Positions 1 through 8,792 are shown, counted from the first letter of the stretch. The stretch is DNA of 64,000 bases from Stenotrophomonas rhizophila (GCF_001704155.1 NZ_CP016294.1:539001-603000); one strand, 5' to 3'. Notes: generated from the letters alone by a model not told the origin. Numbers and translations: made by a program.

Positions 1-314
1 AGGTAGACGATCAGTGCGACGAGTGGAAACTGATAGGCCGAGGACACCAATACCCATTCAAGCCCGTACGTGCCTACCAGCGGAAGGCGTATTTCGGCGA
101 AGTAGGCGTACTCCCCCAGCAGGAGGTAGGGCCACATGCGAACTGGCGTGATCAGTAATGCGGCCACGCGTATACCGGACGGCAGAAAGAACTGGTCCAG
201 TGAGATCTGTCGCGTTGACCAGCAGGCGATGGCGTAGAGAGTGGCTGCAAGGAGTCCAGCGGGGAGGGTCAGAATCCCCGACTGAATCTTCGTGATCAGT
301 CCGTCGCGCGACAT
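1..314 (-). CDS. N-terminal part of a MASE1-like membrane sensor protein (runs off the window)
   Basis: The reading frame starts at an ATG at 314 preceded by a clear AGGAGG-type ribosome site and runs open to base 1, so at least 104 residues are encoded and the C-terminus lies outside. The product is very hydrophobic, with about three membrane segments, and contains FFLPSGIRVAALLITPVRMW followed by PYLLLGEYAYF. That pattern resembles the 'LPSGI...A.LLL....WP..LLG' signature of MASE1 sensor domains, which sit before GGDEF, EAL or histidine kinase modules. The output domain cannot be seen, so the signalling role is inference. Confidence 0.55.
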   Translation of the reverse strand, partial: MSRDGLITKIQSGILTLPAGLLAATLYAIACWSTRQISLDQFFLPSGIRVAALLITPVRMWPYLLLGEYAYFAEIRLPLVGTYGLEWVLVSSAYQFPLVALIVY

Positions 315-707
315 CCATACCCTCCTGTGGTTTCCTGCTGTCGCATTCAGTCTGCGGCGCGTGTTTCTTTCGAGGGCGCGAAAATAGCGGCCGGAGATGG
401 AGGGCGCAACGGGATTGCAGAATTTTCGGACAAGAACGAGGCCGCTCCACTGATTCCGTTGAGCCTCGTCACAGCGTTGGTTTGATCGACGTCTCAGATG
501 GGCATCGCTGGCGATACAGCTGGGCTGACGCAATGTGCCGTTTGAACGAGCATGAACGACACGCGGTCGTAGTCCAGGGCGCGCCGACCGCATCATTTCA
601 GATGGCGCACACCTGGCGGCGCAATTCGATCCATTCCGATATCCCTGGACACTCCCACGATGCTGCACTCACACCACCCGCGTGTGCGGGCTATCAGGGA
701 GTGGGTA
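315..707. other. Intergenic stretch, no supported gene
   Basis: About 390 bases separate the divergent MASE1-like gene and the secreted-protein gene at 708. Short open frames exist on both strands, but they lack ribosome sites and recognisable content. Both flanking genes must be transcribed from here. I could not pick a convincing promoter. Confidence 0.4.
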
Positions 708-1568
708 ATGAAGAATCTGGGGTGGATGCTGTTGGCGGCATTGCCATTGCAGGGCATGGCGCAGGAAAAGATTGAAGATCCCGTCGCACAGCCGTGCTAC
801 ATGTGTACCGATGCTGAGATGTACGCGAAGGCGCGCTCGCTGGGCATCGGCTCGCACTACGTTTACCAAGCCGCAAGCCAGACCAACATTCAGGGGTTTC
901 ACGTCACCAACGAGAACGGGCAGCTGGTGGCCACGCATTTCGTGCCAGCACCGTGGATACGCACGCAGTACAACGCGCTGATGAAGCTCTACAATGAGGT
1001 CCGGGGCGCTTTCGTTGACCAGTGGGGAACGGTGTCGCTGCAGCCACCGGGATCACCGCACGTGATGATGGAACAACCGCAGAGCGACACCCTGCTGTGG
1101 GGGCATCACGTCTCCGACCTCAATCCCAGGCGTGAGGAAGCGCGTGAAACGGTACGGCGCATGCTCACCCGCTCAAGCCGCTACGCCTTCTTGAACGCAG
1201 ATGCCGAGCACGGCCGCATCCTGCGGTTCGAATCGCAGTCCTATGGCGCGTCGCCGTTGATCGCGCAGCTGAAGATCCTGACGTCCTCGCTCGGCTACGT
1301 CGAGTTCTACTTCGATTACGAGACGCGCCAGTGGGAGTATCTGAACTCGCGGGACTGGAACTGGGTGATCCAGGAAAAAGCGGAAGACTTCCTGTATCCG
1401 GACGGCACCGCGCGCAGGCTGCCTTACGAGCGGGCGCTCGCGCCCTACTTCGTGCAGCGGGCCGGCTGGGCGGGCGTAAAAGTCACGGGGACGCCTGCGT
1501 TCGGCACCTCCACCGTTGCATACCTCTGTGCCCGGATCGCAGGAAAGGTTGAGTGCCGGGCGGAATGA
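708..1568 (+). CDS. Secreted protein of unknown function with N-terminal CxxC
   Basis: The chosen ATG at 708 follows GGGAG and begins a good signal peptide, MKNLGWMLLAALPLQGMAQ, with cleavage likely after the AQ. An upstream in-frame ATG at 660 would bury this signal behind 16 extra residues. The 286-residue product carries CYMC about 30 residues from the start, which could be a disulfide or metal pair in the periplasm. The rest is mixed alpha/beta with many aromatic residues and no membrane segment. I do not recognise a named family. It stands alone, and a strong hairpin follows the stop. Confidence 0.7.
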   Translation: MKNLGWMLLAALPLQGMAQEKIEDPVAQPCYMCTDAEMYAKARSLGIGSHYVYQAASQTNIQGFHVTNENGQLVATHFVPAPWIRTQYNALMKLYNEVRGAFVDQWGTVSLQPPGSPHVMMEQPQSDTLLWGHHVSDLNPRREEARETVRRMLTRSSRYAFLNADAEHGRILRFESQSYGASPLIAQLKILTSSLGYVEFYFDYETRQWEYLNSRDWNWVIQEKAEDFLYPDGTARRLPYERALAPYFVQRAGWAGVKVTGTPAFGTSTVAYLCARIAGKVECRAE

Positions 1569-1573
1569 TCCAT

Positions 1574-1601
1574 CCACCGTGCCCCTCCGGGGGCACGGTG
1601 G
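1574..1601. terminator. Perfect 12-bp hairpin between convergent genes
   Basis: CCACCGTGCCCC and its exact complement GGGGCACGGTGG are separated by the four-base loop TCCG. The hairpin lies between the stop of the secreted protein (1568) and the end of the ABC permease gene (1611). It can therefore end transcription from both sides. No strong T-run follows on either strand, so efficiency is uncertain. Confidence 0.6.
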
Positions 1602-1610
1602 TTCCATGCA

Positions 1611-2921
1611 TCAGGTTTCGCGCAACGCCGTGGTTATAGGCAACCGCGCCGCACGCAGCGCGGGGAACAGCCCGCCCACCAGGCCGATGCCCAGCGCCCA
1701 CTTCAGCCCGCTCCACAGCAGCTCGGGCGAGACCTTGAACTGGAACACCACCTGGCTGAAGTTGCTGCCGATGGTGGACACGCTATAGCCGTTGAAGATG
1801 GCCCACGCCACGAGCCCGCCCAGCAACCCGCCGATCAGTGCCAGCAACATGGTTTCGAGCATGATCGCGGTGACCACCGGCAACCCACGGAAGCCAATCG
1901 CACGCATCGTGGCGATCTCACGCGCGCGGGTGGCCACCGCCGCATACATGGTGTTGAGCGCGCCAAACACCGCACCCACCGCCATGATCGCGCCGATCAC
2001 CGTGCCCAGCACCTTGATCAGGGTGTTCAGGCCGCCGCCCTGCTTGGCGTAGTACGCCCGCGTGGTTTCCACATCCAACTTCAGACGCGGGTCGGCAGCG
2101 ACGCCGGCCTTGAACTGATCGAACCCGGCCTTGCCAGCGGTGCGCACGCTGATCGACTGCCACGCGCTGCGCTGGTAGGTGTTGGCCAGCGTCTCAGCGT
2201 CGGTCCACAGTTCCGAATCATGGGCATCGCCGGAGTTGAACACACCCACCACGGTCCACTGCTGGTTGCCCAGCGTGAGCGACTTACCCACCTCAAGCCC
2301 ACGGAACTGGCCCTGCGCGCCCTTGCCGACCACGATCTCGCGCAGGCCGGGTTTGAACGGGCGGCCCTCGGTGACCTTGACCTTGTCGTGCACCGCCCAC
2401 GCCATTTCGCCCACGCCACGGAACTGCGCGTTGACGTCGGTGCCGTCGCCCTTGGAGACCAGGTTGACCACCTGCGACAGCTCCGGCGAAATCATTGGCC
2501 GGCCCTGCGCATCCTTGGCCACGCCGGGCAGGGTGGACAGCAGCGGCACCTGATCGCGGGTGATCACCGAATTGGTTTCGGCCTGTGAACCGCCGCGCAG
2601 CACGATGGCCGTGGTGTCATCGCCGGTGCTGTTGAGCGTGGCCTGGAAGCCCTGGCCCATGGCCAGCATTGCCACCAGCACGCCGACCACACCGGCAATG
2701 CCCACCACCACCACCGAGGACGCGCCCCACCGCTGCGGCAGGCTGGCCACGCCAATGCGCGTGGCGGCCAGCGCCAGCCGCCCGCTGCGGGTGAACAGCA
2801 GCCACAACACCACTGCTACGGCCACGGCCAGCACCCCCGGCCAGGGCAGCATGATCCACACCGCCAGCATCACCGCCAGCAGCAGCACCGACAACAGATT
2901 GCTCAACCATTGCTTCTTCAT
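1611..2921 (-). CDS. ABC transporter permease, MacB/FtsX type
   Basis: This 436-residue inner-membrane permease has two hydrophobic segments at the N-terminus. A further membrane segment near residues 70-95 precedes a large periplasmic region of about 190 residues (MacB periplasmic core type), and three C-terminal membrane helices form the FtsX domain, ending in LFPALRAARLPITTALRE. That 'PALRAARLxPxxALR' ending is typical of MacB/LolC-family permeases. It is the last gene of the operon adaptor-ATPase-permease-permease, 11 bases after the other permease, so the two probably form a heterodimer. The substrate is unknown. The extra N-terminal membrane pair is unusual for a plain FtsX permease. 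Confidence 0.85.
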   Translation of the reverse strand: MKKQWLSNLLSVLLLAVMLAVWIMLPWPGVLAVAVAVVLWLLFTRSGRLALAATRIGVASLPQRWGASSVVVVGIAGVVGVLVAMLAMGQGFQATLNSTGDDTTAIVLRGGSQAETNSVITRDQVPLLSTLPGVAKDAQGRPMISPELSQVVNLVSKGDGTDVNAQFRGVGEMAWAVHDKVKVTEGRPFKPGLREIVVGKGAQGQFRGLEVGKSLTLGNQQWTVVGVFNSGDAHDSELWTDAETLANTYQRSAWQSISVRTAGKAGFDQFKAGVAADPRLKLDVETTRAYYAKQGGGLNTLIKVLGTVIGAIMAVGAVFGALNTMYAAVATRAREIATMRAIGFRGLPVVTAIMLETMLLALIGGLLGGLVAWAIFNGYSVSTIGSNFSQVVFQFKVSPELLWSGLKWALGIGLVGGLFPALRAARLPITTALRET

Positions 2922-2932
2922 GTCGGTTCTCC

Positions 2933-4090
2933 TCAGCGGCCCGCCAGGGCATCGACGATCTTCAGCCGCTTGGCGCGCAGCGCCGGCAGCAGGCCCACTA
3001 CCACCCCGATCAGCAGGATCAGGCCAATGCCCATCAACCAGGTCTGGGTGGGTACGTGCGGCGGCAACAGACCCTGTGTCTTCGGCGCCAGCAGCGGCAG
3101 GATGGTCGCGGCCAAGCCCATGCCGATGGCGCCGCCCAGCCCGATCAGCAGCACCGATTCGATCATCACCAGGGTCAGCACCGTGCTGTCCTTGAAGCCC
3201 AGCGTCTTCAGCGTGGCCAGTTCGGGCACGCGTTCGCGCACCGCCTGGGCCATGGTGTTGCCGGTGAGCAGCAGCAGGGTGAAGAACACCGCGCCCATGA
3301 TCGAGGTGACGATCAGGCCGATGTCAGCGAACTGCTTGACGAAGGCCTGCTGGAACGCCGACTCGGTCTGGGTCTTGGTTTCATGGTCCGAATTGGCCGA
3401 GATCGCATCGATGGCCTGGGCCACGCGCGAGGAGTGGTCCGGGTTGTCCAGGGTGACCGTGAACCAGCTGACCTGGTTCTTGATGTAGTCGTTGCTCTCG
3501 TCGAAGTACTTCCAGTTCATCATCAGCTGGCGTTCTTCATTCGCTGCCAGGGTGCGGTCCTTGGAACGGAAGATGCCCACCAGCTGCAGCGGCCAGTCGT
3601 TGCTGCCGCCACGCGGGAAGATGGTGGCCTGCAGCGGAATGGTGTCGCCGATCTTCCAGCCGAACTCCTTGGCCAGCGTTTCGCCCACCACCGCACCGGT
3701 CTGGGTGTCCTGGAAGGCCTTGAGCTGTTCGGGTGGCAGCTGGAGTTCGCGGTACACGTCGAAGTAGTTGGGTGCCACCGAGAAGTTGGCGAAGAAGTTC
3801 TTCGGGTCCTGGTAGATGCCACCGAACCACATGCCGTAGGTGACGTCCTTCACCCCGGGTACCTGCCGCACCTGCGGCTCCAGCCGGGTCGGCAGCGATT
3901 GGGTGATGGACAGGCGCGAGGCCACGATCAGGCGGTTGGCCCCTTCCACGCTGCCGCCCGAACTGAAGGCCACGCGCACCGAATCGAGCATGCCAAACAG
4001 CAGGAACGCGGCCACCACCGAAAGCAGGGTCAGCAGGGTCCGCGTTTTGCTGCGGAACAGCTGTGCCCATATGAGCGAGAAATATTTCAT
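2933..4090 (-). CDS. ABC transporter permease, MacB/FtsX type
   Basis: This 385-residue permease has one membrane segment near residues 15-40, a periplasmic domain to about residue 255, and three C-terminal membrane helices. It ends in GLLPALRAKRLKIVDALAGR, the standard MacB/FtsX tail. It begins MKYFSLIWAQLFRSKTRTLL, the common 'L.RSKTRTLLT' entry of this family. The gene lies 14 bases after the ATPase gene and 11 bases before the second permease, so the three are almost certainly co-transcribed and assemble into one inner-membrane complex. Together with the HlyD-type adaptor this is probably an efflux or envelope-remodelling system. The substrate cannot be read from sequence. Confidence 0.87.
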   Translation of the reverse strand: MKYFSLIWAQLFRSKTRTLLTLLSVVAAFLLFGMLDSVRVAFSSGGSVEGANRLIVASRLSITQSLPTRLEPQVRQVPGVKDVTYGMWFGGIYQDPKNFFANFSVAPNYFDVYRELQLPPEQLKAFQDTQTGAVVGETLAKEFGWKIGDTIPLQATIFPRGGSNDWPLQLVGIFRSKDRTLAANEERQLMMNWKYFDESNDYIKNQVSWFTVTLDNPDHSSRVAQAIDAISANSDHETKTQTESAFQQAFVKQFADIGLIVTSIMGAVFFTLLLLTGNTMAQAVRERVPELATLKTLGFKDSTVLTLVMIESVLLIGLGGAIGMGLAATILPLLAPKTQGLLPPHVPTQTWLMGIGLILLIGVVVGLLPALRAKRLKIVDALAGR

Positions 4091-4104
4091 CGCAGTGACC
4101 TCCG

Positions 4105-4794
4105 TCAGTGGGCCGCAGGTGCCTGTGCAAGCTCACCCTTGTCCAGGTGCACCGTATGGGTGGCGTACTCGGCGGCCTTGGGGTCGTGGGTGACCATGAT
4201 GATGGTCTTGCCGTGCTCGCGGTTGAGCTGCTGCAGCAGCAACAGGATCTCCTCGGCGGAGGCGCGGTCCAGGTCGCCGGTGGGCTCATCGCAGATCAGG
4301 AACGTGGGGTCGGACACGATCGCCCTGGCAATCGCCACGCGCTGCTGCTGGCCGCCGGACAGCTCATTGGGGCGGTGGCTGCGGCGGTCGGCCAGGCCGA
4401 CCAGGGTGAGCGCGATTTCGGCATTGCGCTTGCGCTGCGCCGCACCCAGGTGGGTGAGCAGCAGTGGCAGTTCCACGTTCTTCTGCGCGGTGAGCATCGG
4501 CATCAGGTTGTAGAACTGGAACACGAAGCCGACATGGTGGCTGCGCCAGGTGGAAAGCTGGCCGCCGGACATGCGGTCGATGCGCTCGCCTTCGATCTCG
4601 ATCTCGCCGCCGCTGGGCGTATCCAGCCCGCCGATGAGGTTGAGCAGGGTGGTCTTGCCCGAGCCGGACGGCCCCATCAGGGCGACGAAGTCGCCGCGCT
4701 GGATGTCCAGGTCGATGCCGTGCAGCACCTGCACCTTTTCGGGACCGCGCTGGTAGGTCTTGGTGATGTTGCGGAGCGAAACCAGGGTGGACAT
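4105..4794 (-). CDS. ABC transporter ATP-binding protein, MacB/LolD type
   Basis: The ATG at 4794 follows GGAGAACCACCC; an upstream frame extension of 24 residues looks non-coding. The 229-residue protein is a complete nucleotide-binding domain with Walker A GPSGSGKTT near residue 38, Q-loop region FVFQFYNLMP, signature LSGGQQQR, Walker B FLICDEPTGDLD and switch histidine in MVTHDPKAAEYA. The 'DEPTGDLD' form is characteristic of the MacB/LolD/FtsE branch. It powers the two permeases encoded immediately downstream. Confidence 0.93.
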   Translation of the reverse strand: MSTLVSLRNITKTYQRGPEKVQVLHGIDLDIQRGDFVALMGPSGSGKTTLLNLIGGLDTPSGGEIEIEGERIDRMSGGQLSTWRSHHVGFVFQFYNLMPMLTAQKNVELPLLLTHLGAAQRKRNAEIALTLVGLADRRSHRPNELSGGQQQRVAIARAIVSDPTFLICDEPTGDLDRASAEEILLLLQQLNREHGKTIIMVTHDPKAAEYATHTVHLDKGELAQAPAAH

Positions 4795-4914
4795 GGGTGG
4801 TTCTCCGTGATGCGGTGGAAGAAGAAGCCCTGCAGGCAGCCGCGCGCATGCGCGCCGGGCCGGCACGGGAATCGCACATCGTCGGCTCGCGACCCGGTCG
4901 CGGCGCCGCCTTGC

Positions 4915-6159
4915 TTACTGCGCCTGCTTTTCCACGACCGCGCTGCCATCGCGCAGTTCCGGCGGCGGGTTGCTGACCACCTGCTGGCCGGCGCTGAGGC
5001 CGGCAGTGACCTGGCGGTCGTTGTTGAGCGCCACGCCCACGGTGACCGGGACCTGCTGCACGCGCCGGTCATCGCCCACCACGAACGCCACCGTCTTCTG
5101 GTCGCGCTCGACCAGCGCCGCCGCCGGCACGCGCACGCCCTTGGGCGCTGCGGCCTGGGCCGGTGCGGCCGCTTCCAGGAAGCTCACCCGCACGCCCATT
5201 TCCGGCACGATGCGCGGGTCTTTGCTCTTCAACGCCACGCGCACCTTGACCGTGGCCTTGCCGCGGTCGGCGGTGGGGATGATGGCGATGACTTCGGCCG
5301 GAATCTTCCATTCCGGGTAGGCGTTGAGCGTGGCTTCCACCGGCATCTTCGGCTGCACGCGGCCGATGAAGGCCTCGCCCACGTCCACTTCGATCTCCAG
5401 CGAATCCATGTCCACGATGGTGCCGATACCGGTGCGGGTGAAGCCGCCACCGGCCGACAGCGGCGACACGATCTCACCCGGCTGCGCCGCCTTGGCGGTG
5501 ACCACGCCGGAGAATGGCGCGCGCACGATGTTGTTGTCCACGCCCAGGTCGGCAATGGCCAGCGCGTCCCCGGCCACCTTGGTGTTGCGCTGCGCGGTGC
5601 GCAGCTGCGCGCGCAGGCTGTCGCGCTGGGCCATGGCCAGGTCGAACTGCGAGCGCGAAACCAGCTGCTGCCCCACCAGCTTCTGCAGGCGCCCGGCTTC
5701 GGCATCGGCCTGGGCCACCTGCGCCTGCAGGCCGGCCAGCTGGCTGCGGGCCGCTTCCAGCTGCGAGGACGACAGGCTGCGCTGGGCGTTGGCATCGATT
5801 GGGTCCAGGGTGGCCATGACCTGGCCTTCTTCGACCCGCATGCCTTCCTCGATCATCACCTCGCGAACCTTGCCGGTGATCTTGGCCGACACCGTGGCCA
5901 TGCGCCGGGCCACCACGTAGCCGCTGGCATCGAGCACCGAGCTGCTGGCGGTACCCTGCTGGATGGCCACCACCGGCGCGGTGGTCACCTCGATAGGGCG
6001 TTCGCGGCCGAATACGACCCAGGCGATACAGCCCAGGACCAGCAGCGCGACAATGGCGAGCACGATCCACAGGCCACGGCGTGGCGACGAAGGCGGCGGG
6101 GCGGCGGCCTTCTTGCGGTCGATGCGGAGTTCCTTGAGCAGTTCAGCGGATGCGTTCAT
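4915..6159 (-). CDS. HlyD/RND-type periplasmic adaptor subunit of the ABC system
   Basis: The start chosen is the ATG at 6159, giving 414 residues. Upstream sequence in the same frame is non-coding in character. A cytoplasmic N-terminus (MNASAELLKELRIDRKK) is followed by a single membrane anchor near residues 30-52, a biotinyl-lipoyl-like half, a coiled-coil hairpin rich in Gln/Ala (about residues 110-190), the second lipoyl half with APFSGVVTAKAAQPGEIV, and a beta-barrel region. This is the membrane-fusion architecture of MacA/HlyD proteins. It precedes the ATPase gene by about 120 bases and would bridge the permease to an outer-membrane channel not encoded nearby. It diverges from the two-component genes at 6403. 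Confidence 0.88.
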   Translation of the reverse strand: MNASAELLKELRIDRKKAAAPPPSSPRRGLWIVLAIVALLVLGCIAWVVFGRERPIEVTTAPVVAIQQGTASSSVLDASGYVVARRMATVSAKITGKVREVMIEEGMRVEEGQVMATLDPIDANAQRSLSSSQLEAARSQLAGLQAQVAQADAEAGRLQKLVGQQLVSRSQFDLAMAQRDSLRAQLRTAQRNTKVAGDALAIADLGVDNNIVRAPFSGVVTAKAAQPGEIVSPLSAGGGFTRTGIGTIVDMDSLEIEVDVGEAFIGRVQPKMPVEATLNAYPEWKIPAEVIAIIPTADRGKATVKVRVALKSKDPRIVPEMGVRVSFLEAAAPAQAAAPKGVRVPAAALVERDQKTVAFVVGDDRRVQQVPVTVGVALNNDRQVTAGLSAGQQVVSNPPPELRDGSAVVEKQAQ

Positions 6160-6402
6160 CGTGAGTCTGGACGTGGAATCGGGCCGAGTGTGACCGCAAC
6201 GGGAGTCACGGGCAAACCGGAAGGGGCCGGCTGGGGCACAGGATGCCCGGCCGGCGCGGTTCCGTGCAGTGACAGCTGTCACCTGCCTGGGGTGATGGGG
6301 CGTACTGGAAATGCCATCGCCGACCCGGGATCGTATGGGTATGCCGCACCCCACCGGGAAACTGCCATGATCGCGCCTCGCCCCCACGACCGGGAATCCA
6401 CC

Positions 6403-7593
6403 ATGCCGCCCCGCTGGCTTTCCTCCCTTCTGCGACCCGCCCCGGATTCGGCCGTTGCCGACAACCTGCGCGCCGGCAAGCCGGCCTGGTCCGACGCGGT
6501 GCACCTGTTGTGGACCGGCTGGGTGTTCCTCACCCCGATGTTCGGCGGCGGCTATAGCCTGCTGTGGCTGTGGCTCACCCTGCTGACCTACCCCGTGTTC
6601 CTGGCGCTGTACGCCCGCCAGCTGCTGTCGCCGCGCCGGCACGCGCCGCGTTACGCGCTGGCCATGGTTGCCATGGGCTTGGCGCTGCTGCCGTGGTATC
6701 CCTCAGGCATCAGCTATTTCATCTTCGGCTGCGTCACCCTGCGGGTGTGCCGCACCGGCAGCGCGTGGCGCTACCTCGGCCAGCTGGTGGTGCTCAACGC
6801 CGCCTTCGTGGCGATCGCGCTGTGGGTGGGCTACCACTGGCAGCTGGTGGTGTGGATTCCGTCGATGGCGTTCATCATCGGCGTCATCATCAACGTGGAA
6901 AGCACCAACAAGGATCGCGATGCGGCCCTGCAGCTGTCCCAGGACGAAGTGCGACGGCTGGCCGCCACCGCCGAGCGCGAGCGCATCGGCCGCGACCTGC
7001 ACGACCTGCTCGGTCACACGTTGTCGCTGATCACCCTGAAGCTGGAGCTGTCGCGCAAGCTGTTCGACCGCGATCCCGAACGCGCGCGGCTGGAGGTGAC
7101 CGAAGCCGAAGCCATCGCGCGGCAGGCATTGTCTGAAGTGCGCAGCGCCGTGACCGGCATCCGTGCCAGCGATCTTGCCGCGGAACTGGCGGCCGCGCGG
7201 CTGCTGCTGGAATGCCAGCACGTGCACCTGCACTACAGCCCGCCGCCGCCGATGCCGGCGGAGATCGAACGCGGCCTGGCGCTGGTGCTGCGCGAAGCGG
7301 CCACCAACATCGTGCGACATGCCGACGCGCACCAGGCCTGGGTCGAGTTCAGCCAGGACGGGCGCACCCTGGGCCTGCAGATCCGCGATGACGGCCGAGG
7401 CGATGTGCAGGCCGATGGCAACGGGCTCACCGGCATGCGCGAACGCGTGGCTGCGCTGCGCGGCACGCTGCAGGTGCACTCCCCGCGCGGGCAGGGCACC
7501 ACGGTGGTGGTGCAGGTGCCGCTACCGGCCAGGACCGCCGCGGTCGCCACGGCGCCAAGTGCGCCCCCAATGACCAGTGAGGCACTGCCATGA
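6403..7593 (+). CDS. DesK-like sensor histidine kinase (HisKA_3)
   Basis: From the ATG at 6403 the protein is 396 residues; an alternative in-frame ATG lies at 6367. Four to five membrane segments occupy residues 35-165 and form the sensor, with no large periplasmic loop. The dimerisation/phosphorylation motif ERERIGRDLHDLLGHTLSLI places the phospho-histidine near residue 200. The ATPase domain follows, with REAATNIVRHADA (N box) and IRDDGRGD...NGLTGMRERV (G boxes). This is the NarL-family, DesK-like kinase class. It overlaps the next gene by four bases. Divergent orientation to the ABC operon suggests that it senses membrane state or a membrane-active compound and controls that transporter. 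Confidence 0.9.
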   Translation: MPPRWLSSLLRPAPDSAVADNLRAGKPAWSDAVHLLWTGWVFLTPMFGGGYSLLWLWLTLLTYPVFLALYARQLLSPRRHAPRYALAMVAMGLALLPWYPSGISYFIFGCVTLRVCRTGSAWRYLGQLVVLNAAFVAIALWVGYHWQLVVWIPSMAFIIGVIINVESTNKDRDAALQLSQDEVRRLAATAERERIGRDLHDLLGHTLSLITLKLELSRKLFDRDPERARLEVTEAEAIARQALSEVRSAVTGIRASDLAAELAAARLLLECQHVHLHYSPPPPMPAEIERGLALVLREAATNIVRHADAHQAWVEFSQDGRTLGLQIRDDGRGDVQADGNGLTGMRERVAALRGTLQVHSPRGQGTTVVVQVPLPARTAAVATAPSAPPMTSEALP

Positions 7594-8192
7594 TCCGCAT
7601 CGTATTGGCCGAAGACCAGGCGATGGTGCGCGGCGCGCTGTCGGCCCTGCTCGGGCTGGAGCCGGATATCGACGTGCTGGGTGCCGCCGCTGACGGTGAG
7701 GCGGCCTGGCGGATGCTGCAGCAGCTGCAGCCGGACATCCTGGTCACCGATATCGAAATGCCGGGGCTGTCCGGGCTGGAGCTGGCGCAGCGCATCGCCC
7801 GACATGCGCTGCCGATCAAGGTGGTGATCGTGACCACCTTCGCGCGTTCCGGATTCCTGCGCCGCGCACTGGATGCCGGCGTGTGCGGCTATCTGCTCAA
7901 GGACGCACCGGCGGAGAAGCTGGCCGATGCATTGCGCCAGGTACAGCACGGCGGCCGTGCCATCGACCCGCAGTTGGCGCTGGACGCGTGGTCGCAGGCC
8001 GACCCGCTCAACGACCGCGAACGCCAGGTGCTGCGCCTGTCCGGCGACGGCCGCTCGGCCAGCGAGATCGCCACCCAGCTGGGCCTGTCGCATGGCACGG
8101 TGCGCAACTACCTGTCCGAATGCATCGGCAAGCTGGGCGTGGCCAACCGCATCGAGGCCTATCGCCTGGCCCGGCAGAAAGGCTGGTTGTAA
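7590..8192 (+). CDS. DesR-like response regulator, NarL/LuxR type
   Basis: This 200-residue regulator starts in an ATGA overlap with the kinase stop, so translation is coupled. The receiver domain has acidic residues E8/D9, phospho-acceptor D54 in LVTDIEMPGLSG, T82-T83 and K104. A LuxR-type helix-turn-helix covers residues 135-195, including LNDRERQVLRLSGDGRSASE and SHGTVRNYLSE. It pairs with the adjacent kinase. The last four codons, including the stop, are the left arm of a 37-base hairpin. Confidence 0.93.
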   Translation: MIRIVLAEDQAMVRGALSALLGLEPDIDVLGAAADGEAAWRMLQQLQPDILVTDIEMPGLSGLELAQRIARHALPIKVVIVTTFARSGFLRRALDAGVCGYLLKDAPAEKLADALRQVQHGGRAIDPQLALDAWSQADPLNDRERQVLRLSGDGRSASEIATQLGLSHGTVRNYLSECIGKLGVANRIEAYRLARQKGWL

Positions 8193-8217
8193 CCACCCAC
8201 GGTGGCTACAACCAGCC
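8181..8217 (-). repeat. SMAG-like GTAG hairpin overlapping the response regulator stop
   Basis: GGCTGGTTGTA at 8181-8191 pairs with TACAACCAGCC at 8207-8217, and an inner CCACC/GGTGG stem continues the pairing. Read on the minus strand it contains GTAG followed by a CCACCGTGGGTGG hairpin, the layout of SMAG elements. The left arm contains the final codons and TAA of the upstream gene. It probably also acts as a 3' stabilising or terminating structure. Confidence 0.6.
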
Positions 8218-8218
8218 G

Positions 8219-8244
8219 GTAGCACACGACCGTTGGTCGTGTGA
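8219..8244 (+). repeat. SMAG-like GTAG hairpin element
   Basis: GTAG is followed by CACACGACC, a GTT loop, and GGTCGTGTG, a perfect nine-base stem. It faces the opposite way to the neighbouring element at 8181-8217. The pair fills the space between the response regulator and the convergent cytochrome b561 gene. Opposed pairs of GTAG hairpins are the usual arrangement of REP-type elements in this genus. Confidence 0.65.
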
Positions 8245-8249
8245 CCTTG

Positions 8250-8792
8250 TCAACGGTCTCCCGGGCCCTTCGCCATCGCCTGGAACACCCCATCGCGCCG
8301 CACCCACAGGTGGAACAGCGCTGCACTCAAATGCAGCACCACCGTGGCGAACAACACATACGCAAGCAGGCTGTGCGCGCTGCGCAGCGCGGCGTACAAC
8401 GCCACGTCGTGCGGCAGGATCGGCGGCAGCAGCACGCCCTTCCACATCTGGATCGGGTAGCCACCGGCCGACAGCATCGCCCAGCCCACCAGCGGCATGG
8501 CCAGCATCAACCCGTACAGAACCCAATGCGAGGCATGCGCGGCGGCCGCCTGCCACGCCGGCAGATCCGCCGGCAGCGGCGGTGGCCGATGGCGCAACCG
8601 GTTGATCAGCCGCACCAGCGCCAGCAGCAGGATCGCGATGCCCAGCGGCCGGTGCAGGTCCACCAGCAGCGGTCGCCAGTGCAGCGAGGCCACCATGGTC
8701 ACGCCGACGAACAGCATGGTCAGGATCAGCACCGCCATCAGCCAGTGCAGCACGCGCGCGGTGAGGTTGAAATGCCCGGCATCACGGCTCAT
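8250..8792 (-). CDS. Cytochrome b561-family membrane protein
   Basis: The 180-residue protein has four membrane helices and the conserved histidines of the bacterial b561 (YodB/YceJ-like) family. These include H in FNLTARVLHWLMAVLI and MVASLHWRPLLVDLHRPLG near the N-terminus, and H residues in RSAHSLLAYVLFATVVLHLS near the C-terminus. Such proteins bind two b hemes and pass electrons across the inner membrane. The start codon overlaps the stop of the upstream catalase-like gene (ATGA), so the two products are probably made together and may form a redox pair. Confidence 0.88.
   Translation of the reverse strand: MSRDAGHFNLTARVLHWLMAVLILTMLFVGVTMVASLHWRPLLVDLHRPLGIAILLLALVRLINRLRHRPPPLPADLPAWQAAAAHASHWVLYGLMLAMPLVGWAMLSAGGYPIQMWKGVLLPPILPHDVALYAALRSAHSLLAYVLFATVVLHLSAALFHLWVRRDGVFQAMAKGPGDR

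Noticed and set aside
482..775. 97-codon plus-strand frame before the secreted protein
   Set aside because: No ribosome site, odd composition, and it overlaps the signal peptide of the better-supported gene.
4108..6366. Plus-strand frame continuous with the histidine kinase over the ABC operon
   Set aside because: It is the shadow of the adaptor and ATPase genes; the real kinase begins at 6403 or 6367.
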